From positions 1,152,501 to 1,216,500 of the forward strand of contig JAYKXP010000002.1 of the NCBI GenBank assembly GCA_037176845.1: a stretch of 64,000 nucleotides of DNA, in the 5' to 3' direction. The stretch comes from Paramarasmius palmivorus (taxonomy: Eukaryota > Basidiomycota > Agaricomycetes > Agaricales > Marasmiaceae). The position numbers were made by a program, and so were the translations under genes. Under the pieces are notes generated by a model. It saw only the letters and a list, made by a program, of their open reading frames with translations. It was not told the origin of the DNA and did no database searches. Shown in pieces: positions 11,234-23,874 of the stretch (the first letter of the stretch is position 1; every line of letters begins with the position of its first letter).

Positions 11234-13107
11234 CTACGATCGAAGCCTTTTATTCAGAAGTATGGTGAAGGATACAAACAGGATAGCAATGAGCACTCGA
11301 TAAATCAAGAGAGATACAACATAGATCTTCCCAACTCCCAACGTGAAATACGACCTTATACGTTTCCAACAACCCTTTGTGGCCCTTGGTAGCTTTTCCC
11401 GCCTTTCCAAAACATACTTGGGTGCTTGTGGATCGAGAACACCCTGTTCCTCCGCTACAAAGAGAATATTGTGAGATCAAGCGACCCAAAAAACGCGTAG
11501 TTCACTCACGAGCAGAGTACCAGAAATAGGTTACGAGACCGATAATGACGATCACGAAAGCAACAAAGTATAACCAGTATGGTTGGTAGTGCTGTGAGAC
11601 AACCAGGGTCAGAAGGTACATATAACGCTCTTACTAAGGTACTCACGTAAAGGAAAAGCCCAAAGAGCAGCCCATAGAAGTCACTAGAAATCAAACTGAG
11701 GTTGTAGTAACCAGACGATGCCATGCGGTAAAGGAATTGGGGCGACAGTGTACAGGATCAACATCCCACACGTGAAAGCAACGAGCAAGCCAACTGAAAA
11801 CCATAGAGGTGTTTAGCGGGAGTAAGAGATACGGAGAGTCAGGACTGACTGTTTTTGCCATCCCAGTTAGCGGTGAGCATTCCTTCGTGTTCCAGTCCTC
11901 CGGCTTGAGAGCCACAGATGATGAAACCCCACATGCCAAGTTGTCCGACGACCTAAAAGATATCATGAGTCGCAAATACGAATATTCTGAACTTGGTCAC
12001 TTACCTCGTACAATGGTCGCTTGCGAACTAGGTATTCCTCAGTTGCATTGGCTGTCGATCTTGTGAGACTCAGTATGCTCAAGGTTCAAAATGTACGTAC
12101 AGAAGCCGTAAAGCGTTGCACCAGCGATCTATGAGAAAAACAGTAAGTGTTCTGTTAACACGAACAGTCGTAATCATTATACGGACCATGAATCCATTTC
12201 CTTTTCCTCGCGAAGCAGCCTCCCATGTCTTCGTGTCAGTGATGATATCGGACGCCATGAGCAGGGCAAGACCAGCGATACAGATGAATACACCCTGAGA
12301 ATCCGTCAGCAACAAAGCAGGCCATTGATCGTAGACACTTACCAAGTATTGTGTCCAATGATATTTAGTCCGCATGTAAACCCAGGAGAAGAATAGACAT
12401 ACAGGGATTGCCCAGCTATAGAGCATGATGAGACAGGCTGGAATGAGCGGGGCATGGGGCTTGACCTACGAGTCTAGCAACATGCAGGAAAGAAGGTCGG
12501 TGTATTGGTAGGCTTTGACGACCATAAAGTTGGCTTCTACATCGCAGGCGGCAAGGATAAGGTCTATAGTGAGAGATCAGCATTCCCGCACTAGAACCGA
12601 ACTAGATGGTGCACATACATTTCCAGCCGTCACGTAAAACCATTTCTCCCCATCCTCGGAACCCATCTGGATACTCAGGTTAGAATTCATCGAGATTCAT
12701 CTAAAGCGTCTGCACTGACATCTGTAGATCGTGAAGGGAGTGTAGATAGCGAACAAGGAAAAGTACCTGATAACGGTGTCAGTGCTACCCAGAATCAACA
12801 AGGCATACTCTAGTACTCACAAGAACACCGATTGGGTCGTCGACAGCGTCCAGTTCCTACTCACCAGCTCCGTGGTTGTCACGTTTGTGCAAGTAATGCA
12901 AAGCGACACAACCTGCCCTGCCAGGAGCGAAAAGACGAATCTTTTCGTCCATAGACTGCGAAACCGTTCTCCAAAGGACCGCGCAAAGCCTCCGAACGAG
13001 GAATAGTCCAGAGGCTGTCTTTTTGGTTCTGCCGGTTCGTTCCTGAGGCTCTTCACGTCGTCACCAGGCTCTGGCGAGTCAATTTTGTCGTCAATGGAGT
13101 GGGACAT
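11234..13107 (-). CDS. SLC35F1/F2/F6-type solute carrier (drug/metabolite transporter superfamily)
   Basis: These ten-helix transporters sit in internal membranes and mostly have unknown substrates. The start at 13107 reads MSHSIDDKIDSPEPGDDVKS, a hydrophilic cytosolic tail. The first helix region has LLAGQVVSLCITCTNVTTTE. Downstream exons carry TPFTIYRYGFRG, LLDSWAIPVCLFFSWVYMRTKYHWTQYL-type sequence (about 12345-12425), VFICIAGLALLMASDIITD, and YYNLSLISSDFYGLLFGLF (about 11640-11715), all typical of SLC35F. The end near 11234 reads through a long tail after DPQAPKYVLERR. That tail contains a hydrophobic stretch not usual for the family, so the true stop may lie earlier or the frame may be broken there. 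Confidence 0.85.
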
Positions 13108-15064
13108 GTTCTTGGTCTTGTTCTTGATCGAGAAGACGTCGTCAAAGAGGAGCCTACAGTGAGCTGAGTACAGGCCAAGTTGGAACAAGGAACATATACT
13201 GACCTAGCCTGGAAAATCAGGAAGCGGCAGAGAGCCACACGCCAAAGGAGCACTTATGGAGCTGAGGAAAAGAGGATCCATAGGGGCATGCAATTTTAAC
13301 TGGCCCTGATCACCCTCATCAGATGGAAACATTCAGCCAGATCAACATCAGCCGCTTGTTTTTCTTCCGGCAAAAGAGTTCTGTCATTCATAGGTCTTGG
13401 GTCTACGCTAGGACATACTAGACTGTTTCTATCACATCAGCTTGTATATTTCAAGCATATCTAACTCGCATATTCAGGGATAGGAACAGTGTGGCGTACT
13501 TGATGATACTCCTTCAAGATAGAGGCGAGGTGACAGAACGTGCGCGTGAAAAACCGGACGAACCATGTATGTATGTGTGTGAGAGCTTAGTAGAACGCCG
13601 CCGGACAGCTCTGACAGTGACAAACGCGGGGCAATGACACTTTCCGTAAGGCTGAAGGCACGGGATAAAAACCAGTGAATAGAGCACAGAGACCAGGTAG
13701 AGACCTGTAAAGACTTTGATGACTTGTACACGACCTGGAAGAATAGGAGATAATCAGCAAACGGCCATCATCAAATAGAAAAGGTTCAGCGACTTGAATG
13801 GTTCCCGAAGGACACATCACCCATCGTGCAAGCACGTCGAGTGGTTTGCAGAAAGATTTCATCACAAAACGAATTGTCAGGGTTCAGATACTCACCAGAG
13901 CCATTTCGATGTATTCTGATCGAAGCTTCAGTAGACCTCATTGTAAAGGTGAATTGCCCAGTTCTCGATTCGAAACCTTGAGGAAAACATGAAGTGTTCG
14001 ACTCCGCAGCCGATCCCAGGCCAGACTAGACGTGTAGCTAATGAAGAGCTTGGTATCACCCGCAAATGAATGGAGAAATTTGAAAGATGGAGATGGTGGA
14101 AAAGGTGAGAAAGAGGTGAAAAAATTTCTCGTGGCACATAAGACCGAAGGGTTAGCCGAGCTCGGCAGAGGTCAAGGTATCTGTTTCTTAACGAATGGTC
14201 GTAGAACGGGTCGGGACCCCTTTCTAAATCGGTAGTGAAGTAAGCAAGTAAAGCTCACAATGGCCGGGAAATGCCCTCGCGAGGCTCCGATGCATCCGTA
14301 GCTAACGGAAGGAGGAGTGGCCGGGTTGTAGGTGTCCCATAATTTCTTACGGGAACGACTTTTTGATTTTCTGGCACATAATCTTATTTGATTTTGTTTC
14401 AGGATCCTCGTAGAAATTGACAGTTGGCACATAATTCCTTACGGGAAGTCATCCAATGCCACCACATGCATGCGGCCACCGACGTTGGCTCATGCCAGGA
14501 CCACGAACCCTCGAAAATTTTTCATTCCTTGGCTATCTATCTGGACAGGCTGTACTAGAACACGAGTTTTTCTCGAGATTTTGTACTCAACTGCATCTTG
14601 GCACGCCCTCTAATCGCGAGGCAACAACTCATTTACCTGCAATCAGCATAACGACGGCAAGACCAGCTCGACTAGTTGAATGGATCCATGTAAAACTCGT
14701 ACAAACTGGACAGCTCTAAATGGCCTGATGAAACAACTTGAACAATTGCGCGAAGTGCCGGGGGAACACAAGGGGAACAGGCTTCTCTAAGAATAAACTT
14801 TTTCGGCTATTGTTCCCTCACGGATTGACCGACAACTTTCCACAATAGAGCTTCCTTGTAGTGATGGTGCTATCTCCAAATAGCATATATAAGAAGACCG
14901 CTGGAGCTTTTTATCGCTTTGCTGGGTACCCATCTCCCTCCTATTAAAGCGGTCTTTTACAAGGTCTTCCCCGAGCTCGACCTCGGACGCCCCCACGACT
15001 TCTCTCCTTTGTATCTTCAAACTCTCATTTCCATCTACACCCAATCTACTCCGCCACTACTAGC
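13108..15064. other. Gene-poor interval
   Basis: Nearly 2 kb without a supported gene between the transporter (minus) and the GH16 gene (plus). On the minus strand at 13500-13900 a possible short spliced frame contains a hydrophobic stretch (VFTGLYLVSVLYSLVFIPCL) but matches no family I know. Small direct repeats occur at 14337-14450 (listed separately). The bases before 15065 contain tatataagaag at about 14884, which may be the GH16 TATA element. Confidence 0.35.
14337..14450. repeat. Short imperfect direct repeat pair
   Basis: The motif cataattycttacgggaa occurs at 14338-14355 and again at 14430-14447. The related ggcacataat occurs at 14373-14382 and 14426-14435, and tggcacataa at 14131-14140. 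The copies are about 90 bp apart and could mark decayed repeat sequence. No flanking target duplication or terminal inverted repeat was found. Confidence 0.5.
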
Positions 15065-16373
15065 ATGTATCTCTTTGCTCTTCTTCTCCTTTCTCTACCT
15101 CTATTTTCCTTGGCCGGCCATGGAAACTCGTCTTCTGCATTCAGTGCGCGTCGCACCAAAGTTGGGAGATCTGACCGTTGCAAGCCCCGAGGCTTAAAGT
15201 ACAAGCTTCAAGACAAGTATCGTGGTCAAGACTTCCTCAAGTGCGTGTATCTTTGCTTTATCCACGCGATCAACATGCTTACTTCCTCGCAGCTGGAACT
15301 TTTTCTCCGATGCTGACCCAACCCATGGCATGGTTGACTACCAGACCAAGGATAACGCGGTTCAAGAAAGGTCTGGCGTACGTTCAAGATGACGGAACGA
15401 CCATTCTCGCTGTCGATAACTCAACTTGGTTAAAGCCCGGTTCCAATCGCGCTTCGTAAGGCTCCACTCAACATTCCATTTACCACTGCTCCTCATTGTT
15501 TCCATAGTGTTCGCATCAGCTCGCCCAAAACCTACAATCAAGGGCTCTTCATCGCCGATTTTTGGTCTATGCCTTACGGCTGCAGTACGTGGCCGGCGTG
15601 GTGGTAAGTCGTTGTCACGGCTACAACTCCGCAGGCACCACAACTAACGCCAAACGCGTTTTCCTTAGGTCTGTAGGTCCGGATTGGCCAAATGGTGGAG
15701 AGATAGACCTCACTGAAGGAACTCGATTTTTTTCAAAGAAAGCCTGATGTTAGACTGACATTTTCGACATAGGTGTGCACGACAATACCAAGAACCAAAT
15801 GACACTCCACACCTCCAGCGGCTGTACGCTTCACTCAAGATACCTCCAAATCGGTCAAATCATTCGCTTCTGGAATAGTTGGCAACCTCAACTGCGCAAG
15901 CAGCGGGAACGATAACACAGGCTGTGCGTTTTTCGATACCGATGATCGTTCATACGGCAAAGGTTTCAACGACAAAGCCGGAGGCGTATTTGCCCATCTT
16001 TGGAACTCTGAAGGTATCCGGGTGTGGTTCTTTTCTCGGAGACGAGATTCCTCAGGACATTTGGAACGGTACAAACCGAACCCGGACGGCTGGGGAACCC
16101 CAAAGGCATTCTGGCAAAGCTCAAGCTGCGATGTCAACAAGCACTTTTACGACCACGGATTGACAATTGACACGACGTTGTGTGGAGATTGGGCAGGAGC
16201 CACGTATCAGAGTGCTGGGTGCCCTGGTACATGTGCACAAGCCGTCGCTGACCCGACCAACTTCAATAGTAAGTCTTATCTGTGCTATTTTTCCGTCTTT
16301 CGGGTACTAACGTTGTTATGTGGCAGACGCTCGCTGGAAGATCAACTATATCTCCGTCTATACACCTGCATAA
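15065..16373 (+). CDS. Secreted GH16 endo-beta-1,3(4)-glucanase (several frame breaks)
   Basis: GH16 enzymes of this group cut or remodel beta-1,3/1,4-glucans at the fungal wall or in plant material. A signal peptide is present (MYLFALLLLSLPLFSLAGHG). Family segments follow in order: WNFFSDADPTHGMVDY, LFIADFWSMPYGCSTWPAWW, the catalytic GGEIDLTEG (E-x-D-x-x-E, near 15700), QMTLHTSSGC, NTGCAFFDTDDRSYGKGFND, VFAHLWNSEGIRVWFF and the final WKINYISVYTPA with stop 16371-16373. Reading frame changes by one base at about 15362-15370, 15828-15835, 16036-16045 and 16068-16078. The intron donor after LTEG reads GA instead of GT (about 15720). Sequence on both sides of each break is well conserved. It is either an indel-rich stretch of assembly or a young pseudogene. 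Confidence 0.8.
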
Positions 16374-16876
16374 GGAAAATCCTAAAACCACACGACCATA
16401 TTACGACCTCACATTCCTTTCTTGTATCGTTATTGCTCCACTCATTGTATTTATAGACACCTGGACACGTTGAACGTGCTCGACTTAGAGATATCGATTG
16501 GGTACACACGGTTCTCATTATACTGCTCATTTATTCGATTTCATATATCGGCGGGCTCTTGACGAGCTACCTGCAGTCAGTCCTTTTCTTACAGGGTTAT
16601 TGGTATATACTTAGTACGTATACCTCAATCGTATACATTGCTGATCAGGATCAAGATCCTTGCGTGTTATGAGCTTGTACAGTATCAGGATATCAGGTGC
16701 GGATGTTTTTCTACCATGGCGACCTCCTCAGTTAGATGAGAATCCTCGGCCGAGATGTATGGATGGATAAACATTAAAAAGCCGTCATTGATTCTTCTAT
16801 AATGTTAATACATAAAAGACTGTAAGAGAAATCCAGATCTCTTGGTAAATTCGCCCTAAGTTTCAGATAACATCTA
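16374..16876. other. Convergent 3' region
   Basis: Lies between the stops of GH16 (plus) and the P450 (minus). It should contain both polyadenylation regions. No gene or repeat seen. Confidence 0.4.
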
Positions 16877-19069
16877 TCACCGCACATCCCTATCCAATCC
16901 CAGGTATTCCCACTCTTCCTGCGCCGCTTCAAATGCCTTCCTAACAATCTGTGCCCTCTTCTCCGATCGAGGAACGAACGCGAGTGGATACGCCTTTGGA
17001 ACGCTCACAAACCCATCAGTATAAGTAGCTTCCTCGTCATTGATGTCCGGAATAATAGGTTGCCCAGTCTTCGTGTCCTTCAAAGTTTGAAGGTCGAATG
17101 CCCAAATGATACGAGATAAAACAAGGAACAGAGATGCTTCTGCAATGTTCTGGCCGACGCAGAAACGCCTTCCCCATCCGAACACAAAGCTGATTTGGAA
17201 CATATGAGTCGACGTCTCGTCTAGCAGATAAGCCTCGAGGTACTCACTGATCACGTCCTTTGAAGTCAGGTCCGCTGCTCCAGCCTTCCTTCTCCAAGAA
17301 ACGATCCGGGTTGAATGCGAATGGGTTAGGGTATGTGACAGGATCCATGTGAATAGCCCAAACGTTTCCAATAACGGTCGAGTTCCTGGGAATCACGTAG
17401 CCTTCGTATGTATCTTCCTCGTCTGAAGAATGAGGAATGCCTGCAAGGAGTGCATCAGCGAGAATCGCTTAGTAAGTGGAGGTGGCGTCTTACCCATGAT
17501 GGTGGGTGGTCTTCTTCTCAAGGTCTCCTTGATACAAGCGACAAGGTATGGCAGATTACCTTCATCCTCGAAACCAGGCATCCTATCATCTCCGACCTTT
17601 GCTTCAATCTCCTCACGAAGCTTCTGAAGGACATGAGGGTGCGAGATCATAAACATTAGGAAGGACTGCATGGTGCTAGCGGTCGTATCACTGTTTTAGG
17701 ACGTTAGCGAGATAAGTCGGGTGTAAAGGCCGCAAGCACTCGCCTTCCAGCTTCTAAGACTGTACCAGCACAGTAAGCAAGCAGTTTGTCGGTAAGATGT
17801 CCGTTGGGGAGAATGCCTTTGCCGGGTGCGTCTTCGATACCGGCGTCCATGCGCTGTCTCAAGTAAGTGACCACATAGTTCGTAACATGTTCCTTTCCTT
17901 GTCTAATTTCTTCCTTGCATCTCTCGAGAAGTCCACCCCAAAGTTCCATTTCCCTGTGTATCGTCAAAAACGATGTATATATACCCTCTAAGGGGAAGCA
18001 TTGAACATACCATTCGTGCATCTTGCGGGCGGCAATACGCCAAGGTGCCAAACAATCAGGCAATTTCCGGAAGATGGGGAATGCGTCAGCGCTGTCGGGG
18101 AGAATCAGATTGGGTCTTTCGTTGGGAAATCGAACCGGGTCTCACATGTAGTTTCCGGGCTGTCCAACGTGCACGAAGTTGGCAAGTACATCATAGATCT
18201 TTTGCCTGAGGGAAAAAGGTTAGCAATAGCAGTATCAAGAGATGTAAGACATACACATGAGGATTGTTGACAACGCGATTCACCCGGTTACCGTAAGTTG
18301 CCTAACATCACCACACTAGTCGTCTATGTGCAGAATAAGCTTGCTGATCGTAAGCCTTGAAAGCTTAAACCAATGACACTTACATAACGACGTATGATGG
18401 CAAACCAATGCTGTTCTGGTACTTCATCGTTCAGATTCCGGAATTCCGGCGCAAAGCTCTGTTCTCCGTGATTCATGAGGTCGTAGAGCACAACGCGAGA
18501 CTCGAGTTCTTGAGTAGTTCGCATTTCTCTAGTCTTGGACGTGGTGAATAAGGGCTGCAGTGTCTTCTTAGCGGCCTGCAAAGCGGGGTTCAGAAGCAAA
18601 ATCGGACTTCAAAGCGATTCAAACATACCTTCCATTCCTTGTCGTAGGGCAAGAACACGAGACGCTGACCATCGCTGACAATGTCGTGCGCTACGTGTGG
18701 AGGTGCTCGGCTGGAGTAGATACGGGCTCGGTTGTCCAAGATCTCATGAGCCGCCTCCGCAGAGTTGAGTACGACAACGGTTTGAGGACCAAGACGAAGG
18801 GAGAAGACGGGGCCGTATTCTTTCGCCCATTCTCGGAACTGTGACGAAGAACGCGTCAAATTAGAGAAAAGAACGCGACATGATACCTTTGACACTCTTA
18901 CCTTGGGGTATGGTCGTAGTACTGGTACTTGAAGAAGGTTTCCGAGCAAAGGAAGGCGACGAGGGCCAGGAGGTAATTTCTTGTCCTCCTTGATCCACTG
19001 TAGGTAGTGTATCGCTACCATGGAGAACAGGGCAATGCCTGAAACGATGAGTAGTTCGAAAGCTGCCAT
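16877..19069 (-). CDS. Cytochrome P450 monooxygenase
   Basis: A membrane-bound haem monooxygenase of fungal microsomal type. The ATG at 19069 gives MAAFELLIVSGIALFSMVAI, an N-terminal membrane anchor. It is followed by the proline-rich hinge LPPGPRRLPLLGNLLQVP and the helix A region YGPVFSLRLGPQTVVVLNS. The K-helix ExxR is CIKETLRRRPPTIMG (near 17510). The PERF-type segment is FAFNPDRFLE, and the haem loop is FGWGRRFCVGQNIAEA (near 17160), with Cys as the haem ligand. Stop 16877-16879 follows GLDRDVR. About eight introns are present, many close to 50 nt. It resembles mushroom P450s often annotated as O-methylsterigmatocystin oxidoreductase-like, but the substrate is unknown. Confidence 0.9.
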
Positions 19070-19321
19070 CACAAGAGAAGAAACTTGCTGGGTTGAGTGA
19101 CGAATACCGTTTGAACGAGCAGCCTTATATTAGAAAATGCATCTAGCGCGTTTCTGCAGGAGAAAAGTGGGGCACGATTCCAAGACCAAGACTTGGTACC
19201 GATTTTGGAAGCATGTGGATAGATCAAGCGTCTTCAGGTCGCGATCGGTCCCAGTGCCAGATTGTTGCTACGGGACGGAGTGGGGCAAGATGAAGAAATT
19301 CTAAGCTACTTTGAGTTTGGC

Positions 19322-20589
19322 ATGATGGTGGTTCAAGGTCAAGCATTACATCACTCTTCTTACTCACCCAACCTCTTGCCCCGTCAGTGATTCCCCATTT
19401 CTTACATCCCTCACTAACAATGCCTATCCCCTAGAGCATTATTCGAACAGATCAAGCAAATCATTCCTCCTCTCAATGGAACTCTTCACAAGGGACAATC
19501 TGGTATGAATTACTTGTTCTTCATCTCGAGTTACTAATTTGTTGCGTTAAGGTCGAGTCGGAGTACTGGGAGGTGCTTTAGAGTGAGCTAAAACAGTCTG
19601 GAAATATGATTATCCAGCTCAACGAAAGAGAAATTCAGCTATACTGGAGCGCCATTCTTCGCAGCAATGTCTGCTTTACGTTTCGGAGCCGACCTCTCCC
19701 ATGTAATCTGTTCCCCAACAGCTGCATCAGCTATCAAGTCATACTCTCCAGATCTCATTGTTCACCCCATTCTTCGCGAAGATTCTTCACCAGAAGCAGA
19801 TCTCAAATCCCTTCTTTCCCGGTTACATGTCCTCATAATTGGACCAGGTCTCGGTCGTGAGCCTTACATGCTCAAACATGCATCTCTCGCCGTGAACCTA
19901 GCTAGATCAGCTGGTTTATTCCTGGTTCTCGATGCTGATGCTCTATTCCTTCTCGGACAAAACCTCTCGCTCATCAAAGGCTATCGACGCGCGGTATTGA
20001 CGCCCAATGTTGTCGAGTTTAAACGCTTGTCAGAGCAGGTTGGCGTGGCACCAGATACCCCTGCAAATGAGAGAGCATTGAAGATTTCGGAGATGTTGGG
20101 CGGTGTAACAGTCTTGCAGAAAGGTGCCAAAGACTTGATCGCGATTGATACTACTGGTGATGAGGCCGACCTCGGACAAAGCAAACTGGGCGGAAGTGAT
20201 GCGACAAAAGAAAAGACGAAAGAGCTGGTTGAAGTAGATGTTGAAGGAGGACTCAAACGTTGTGGTGGTCAGGGAGATATACTTAGTGGCACAGTCGGAA
20301 CCTTTATGGCATGGGGAAAATGTTACGAGGATGGTGCATTTGGGTAAGTTTCCTGCGCTCCAGAAGTTCCACTACTGATTAGCATTTTAGCGACGGAAAA
20401 GTTCCTCCTTCACGAATGCCTTTACTTGCTGCTGTTGGTGGTAGCATGGTCACCAGGACAGCCAGCCGAATCGCGTTCAGCAAAGAAGGACGTGGTGTTG
20501 TCACGCAGGACATGTTGCCAGAAATCGGCAAGGCATTTGCGACAGTGTTTGGTGAGGATGCCCAGGGGCAGGACAAGGGCAAACTCTAA
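19322..20589 (+). CDS. ATP-dependent (S)-NAD(P)H-hydrate dehydratase
   Basis: This YjeF C-terminal (ribokinase-like) enzyme repairs damaged NAD(P)HX, working with the NAD(P)HX epimerase. The body reads [20 protein letters not shown], then [20 protein letters not shown] across two introns, then [30 protein letters not shown] and LDADALFLL. The nucleotide-binding loop is [21 protein letters not shown] (near 20255). The end is [11 protein letters not shown] with stop 20587-20589. The length suits the family. The first exon is the weak point: ATG at 19322, joined at 19437 through a donor at 19338, gives MMVVQALFEQ, but other short first exons are possible. It diverges from the P450 at 19069. Confidence 0.88.
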
Positions 20590-20963
20590 AACCCAATCAG
20601 AACGCAATACATCTGTAAATTTGCAATTGTACGAGTAGGCAGCAATATATACTGTAGTCAAACTTGTCCCAATGCAATGTTCTATTTCCTGCATGGTACG
20701 CCGACCCACCCTAAACCTAGCTGCCTGAATACGAGCAGCAGCTGCGGTGTGTCCATTTATAAATTATATGCCATGGTCTGGATTTGTAGCTTTATGGCGA
20801 CAAACTTGTTCCGGTCTCTGGATTACATACAGACATGGGCATGAGTGGGTCTTGACCAAGTCTTCGCATAAACGTCTCGTTATACTGTTAGTATTTGAGG
20901 TTTTATATTGGCATATCCGGATAATATTGCAATTGCTACCCACCAATAATTAAGCCCAAGTCT
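20590..20963. other. Convergent 3' region
   Basis: AT-rich spacer between two converging genes. No gene seen. Confidence 0.4.
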
Positions 20964-21754
20964 TCAGAAGATGCCAGGCACCAAACGCCATCTAAACGCT
21001 GGACTCCACTCCTCCCATTCCTTCCCAAACTGGCTCTTCATCATCTCATCCTCTTTCCTAGCGCGAGGCACCAAAATAACAGTCCAAACGACGCGATAGC
21101 GCTGCCCTGTGTCATAAACGAAGTGACCGGATTTATATCCAGCCATGTCTTTACACTTTCTGATACCAGCCCTGAACACTCTACCAAGCCACGATCCCCT
21201 AGTTCCCAAGAAGAGCATAGCGGTACCAACTCCGGAGAGAATAGCACCGCTATAGCTAGGATGTCGTACGACTGAGTATGGTCCCGACGTGATGAGACGA
21301 TGGTCAGGGAGAATAGCAAGGTCGAATGTGAACAGCTTTGAGAGATAATTGTAGCATGAACGTCGAATTAAGCCTCCTGAGAGTGCCATTGCTGAGGCAA
21401 CGACTGATACCGGTGTGACGAATGGAAGACGTTGTAAAGGTCGAAACTGACCAACGACAATGGTCGAGCTTTCACATATGAAAAAGACCCAGATTAAGAT
21501 TCTATAGTTTGTGGTAAGCGATGAGGATATGAAAAGCGGTGAATACACACCAAGGAGGTGTAGTGCATTATACGACGAACCTTTGCTAGTGTAGGGATCA
21601 ATGTGCTGAATCCTAGTTTCCGTTCCATTATACTTGGCTGAACACGCTGCTCAGGTGAAGGGGGTGGATTTGGGGGTGTCATTGTAACATTTATGGCCCA
21701 TGCTGCCCCTGCAATGAGGGGCAACCGAAAGAGAGAGTAAATTGGCCTGTCCAT
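20964..21754 (-). CDS. Isoprenylcysteine carboxyl methyltransferase-like membrane protein
   Basis: The ICMT/PEMT-like fold methylates prenylated cysteine or phospholipids in ER membranes. The start at 21754 gives MDRPIYSLFRLPLIAGAAWA. One intron (about 21503-21549) joins to VILIWVFFICESSTIVVGQF. The conserved C-terminal part contains HRLITSGPYSVVRHPSYSG (the G-P-Y-x-x-x-R-H-P motif, near 21270), a GxGxA-rich helix, and EEWSPAFRWRLVPGIF before stop 20964-20966. In canonical ICMTs the motif is followed by a conserved E-E at the end (ExxK/RxxY region). Here KEDEMMKSQFGKEWEEW fills that place. Whether it acts on CaaX proteins or another substrate cannot be told. Confidence 0.8.
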
Positions 21755-21972
21755 GGCGTACTAGACTGGTCGCTGGTCGGAAGCAGACCTGTGGACCATC
21801 CTGGGGACCACCTTTCGTGGACCAGGGCCTGCAAGTCCTGTTACCAGGCTCAGGCTGTTACTCATGAACGTTAACATTCGTCAAAATCCTATTCTATCCA
21901 GTATACATTTGAAAGCTATCAATTCCTCATATAAAGTCCTTTATCAAATTCCGACATCTCTCAGGCGTTTTT

Positions 21973-23874
21973 TTACTGGAAAAAGGTTAGTCAGTTACGT
22001 ATACCTTCTAATCCGAACTAGAGCACTCACTGTGATAACTGTAGGCTTCTCCCGACCCAAAAACTCCTTAAGCTTGCTCAGCTGCAATGCAACCTCAATG
22101 AGACCCTTCAAACCCTCCTGCGCATCCGCCGTCAACTCCTTCACACCAGCATCCGGACTGACGTATCTCTCAACATACATCCTCACAGTTGCACCCTGGC
22201 TTCCGGTTCCGCTGAGACGGAAAACAACTCGAGAGCCATCGGAGAAGGTGATGACCTGTCCTTGGTTCTTGGACACACTGTGATCTATCGGGTCCTTGTA
22301 TTCAAAGTTGTAGATTCCGGAAACAGTGTACTTGTCTCCAGTTGAAGAGGCAGTGTGGGTCGTGTTGGTGAGGGAGCTGGACTCGAGAGCGTCATTGATG
22401 TGCTTGACCATGGCGTTGGCACCCTCGGAAGACACCTCTTCGTAATCGTATCGGCTAAAGTACGAACGACCATATATCTCATAGAACGATTTCAAGAGGT
22501 CATTAATACCAAGAAGCTTGTTGGGTGAGTCCTTGTTGGCCGCTGCGAGGATGTTGAGCCATGCGACGATAGCCCACAAGCCGTCCTTTTCTCGGATGTG
22601 GTCAGAGCCCGTTCCGAAGGACTCCTCACCACAGATCGAGAGCCGACCAGCGTCCATCAGGTTTCCAAAGAATTTCCATCCAGTTGGTACCTCAAAGTAC
22701 TCGACGCCCTTCTTCTTCGCCACCAAGTCGACTGCCTTACTCGTTGGCATACTCCTAGCAAGACCCTTTACTCCGTTCTTAAAGTACGGAATGGTCTCTG
22801 CCCAATGGGCAATGATCGCTACTGAATCACTGGGAGTAACGAACGCGCCCTTGCCATAAATCATGTTTCGGTCACCATCACCATCACTGGCAGCCCCGAA
22901 CGCAATGTTGTTCTTCTCGACAGCTTCGACGAGAGTGTGTGCATAGGTCAGATTGGGATCGGGGTGACCACCGCCAAAATCGGGGAGAGGCTTACAGTTC
23001 TGGACGGATGTAGAAGGTAGGCCGAGGAGGTCGACGAAGATGTGGGTGGCATACGGGCCGGTAACACCGTGTAAGCCATCAAAGAGGACTTTGAAATCAT
23101 CTTTGTGGGAGGTGAGGAAGGTTTTGATTAGGGGGAAGTCGAAGATTTCCTTGAGAAGGATGGCATAGTCTGCGACAGAATCGATGATGGTGACTTTGCT
23201 AGGACCGTAGGATGTTTCGCCAATCTTGGAGAGATCAACCTGAAAGCGCGTATGAGAGTTAGGCGGTAATCGGAAGGCTAGGACACGTACCGCAGGTGCC
23301 TCGATGATCTTGTACTTTTCAATGACCTTTGTCTTCTCGTAAATCTTGTCCGTTACACCTTCTGGGGCTGGTCCACCGTTGCTAACGTTGTACTTGATAC
23401 CAAAGTCGTTATCCGGTCCTCCCGGGTTGTGACTGGCAGTGAGAAGAATACCGCCGTTCGCCTTGTACTTTCTGATGACATTCGATGCGGCAGGAGTAGA
23501 GAGGATCGAATCCTTTCCAATGATAAATTTGGCTACACCATTTGCAGAACCAATTTTGAGAATGGTCTGAACGGTTTCCGGGGAGAAGTATCGGCCGTCA
23601 CCGCCGACCACGAGGGTAGCACCTTGAGGCTCGATCGAGTCGAATATGGACTGAACAAAGTTCTCTGTGTAGTGCTATACGACCAATGAGCTGAAATTGA
23701 CCTTGCGATTAACAGATATAGTGTACCTCTTGCTGGAAGACCTTGACTCTAATTGCCAAGTCAGTGACTCTGAACTGCAAATAGCGCGTCAATTTACCTT
23801 TTACGGAGTCCAGATGTACCAGGTTTCTGGCCTTCAAAAGGCTTGGTCGCGATTTCTTTGACTGGGAAGGACAT
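21973..23874 (-). CDS. Phosphoglucomutase
   Basis: Cytosolic PGM interconverts glucose-1-phosphate and glucose-6-phosphate. The start at 23874 gives MSFPVKEIATKPFEGQKPGT. Two short introns (about 23740-23791 and 23667-23718) join the first exons. The phosphoserine loop is LLTASHNPGG (near 23440), the metal loop is ASDGDGDRN (near 22885), and the sugar-binding loop is CGEESFGTGSDH (near 22630). RLSGTGSQGATVR is the phosphate-binding loop near the end. A 51-nt intron (23240-23290) has no stop in frame, so it can be read through by eye. After PTVIT a typical intron (donor gtgagt, branch ctaac, acceptor ttccag; 21976-22030) precedes a bare TAA at 21973-21975. Confidence 0.97.

Noticed and set aside
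13474..13865. Possible small spliced membrane protein on the minus strand
   Set aside because: One hydrophobic stretch and a possible intron were visible, but no start, family or conserved residue could be supported.
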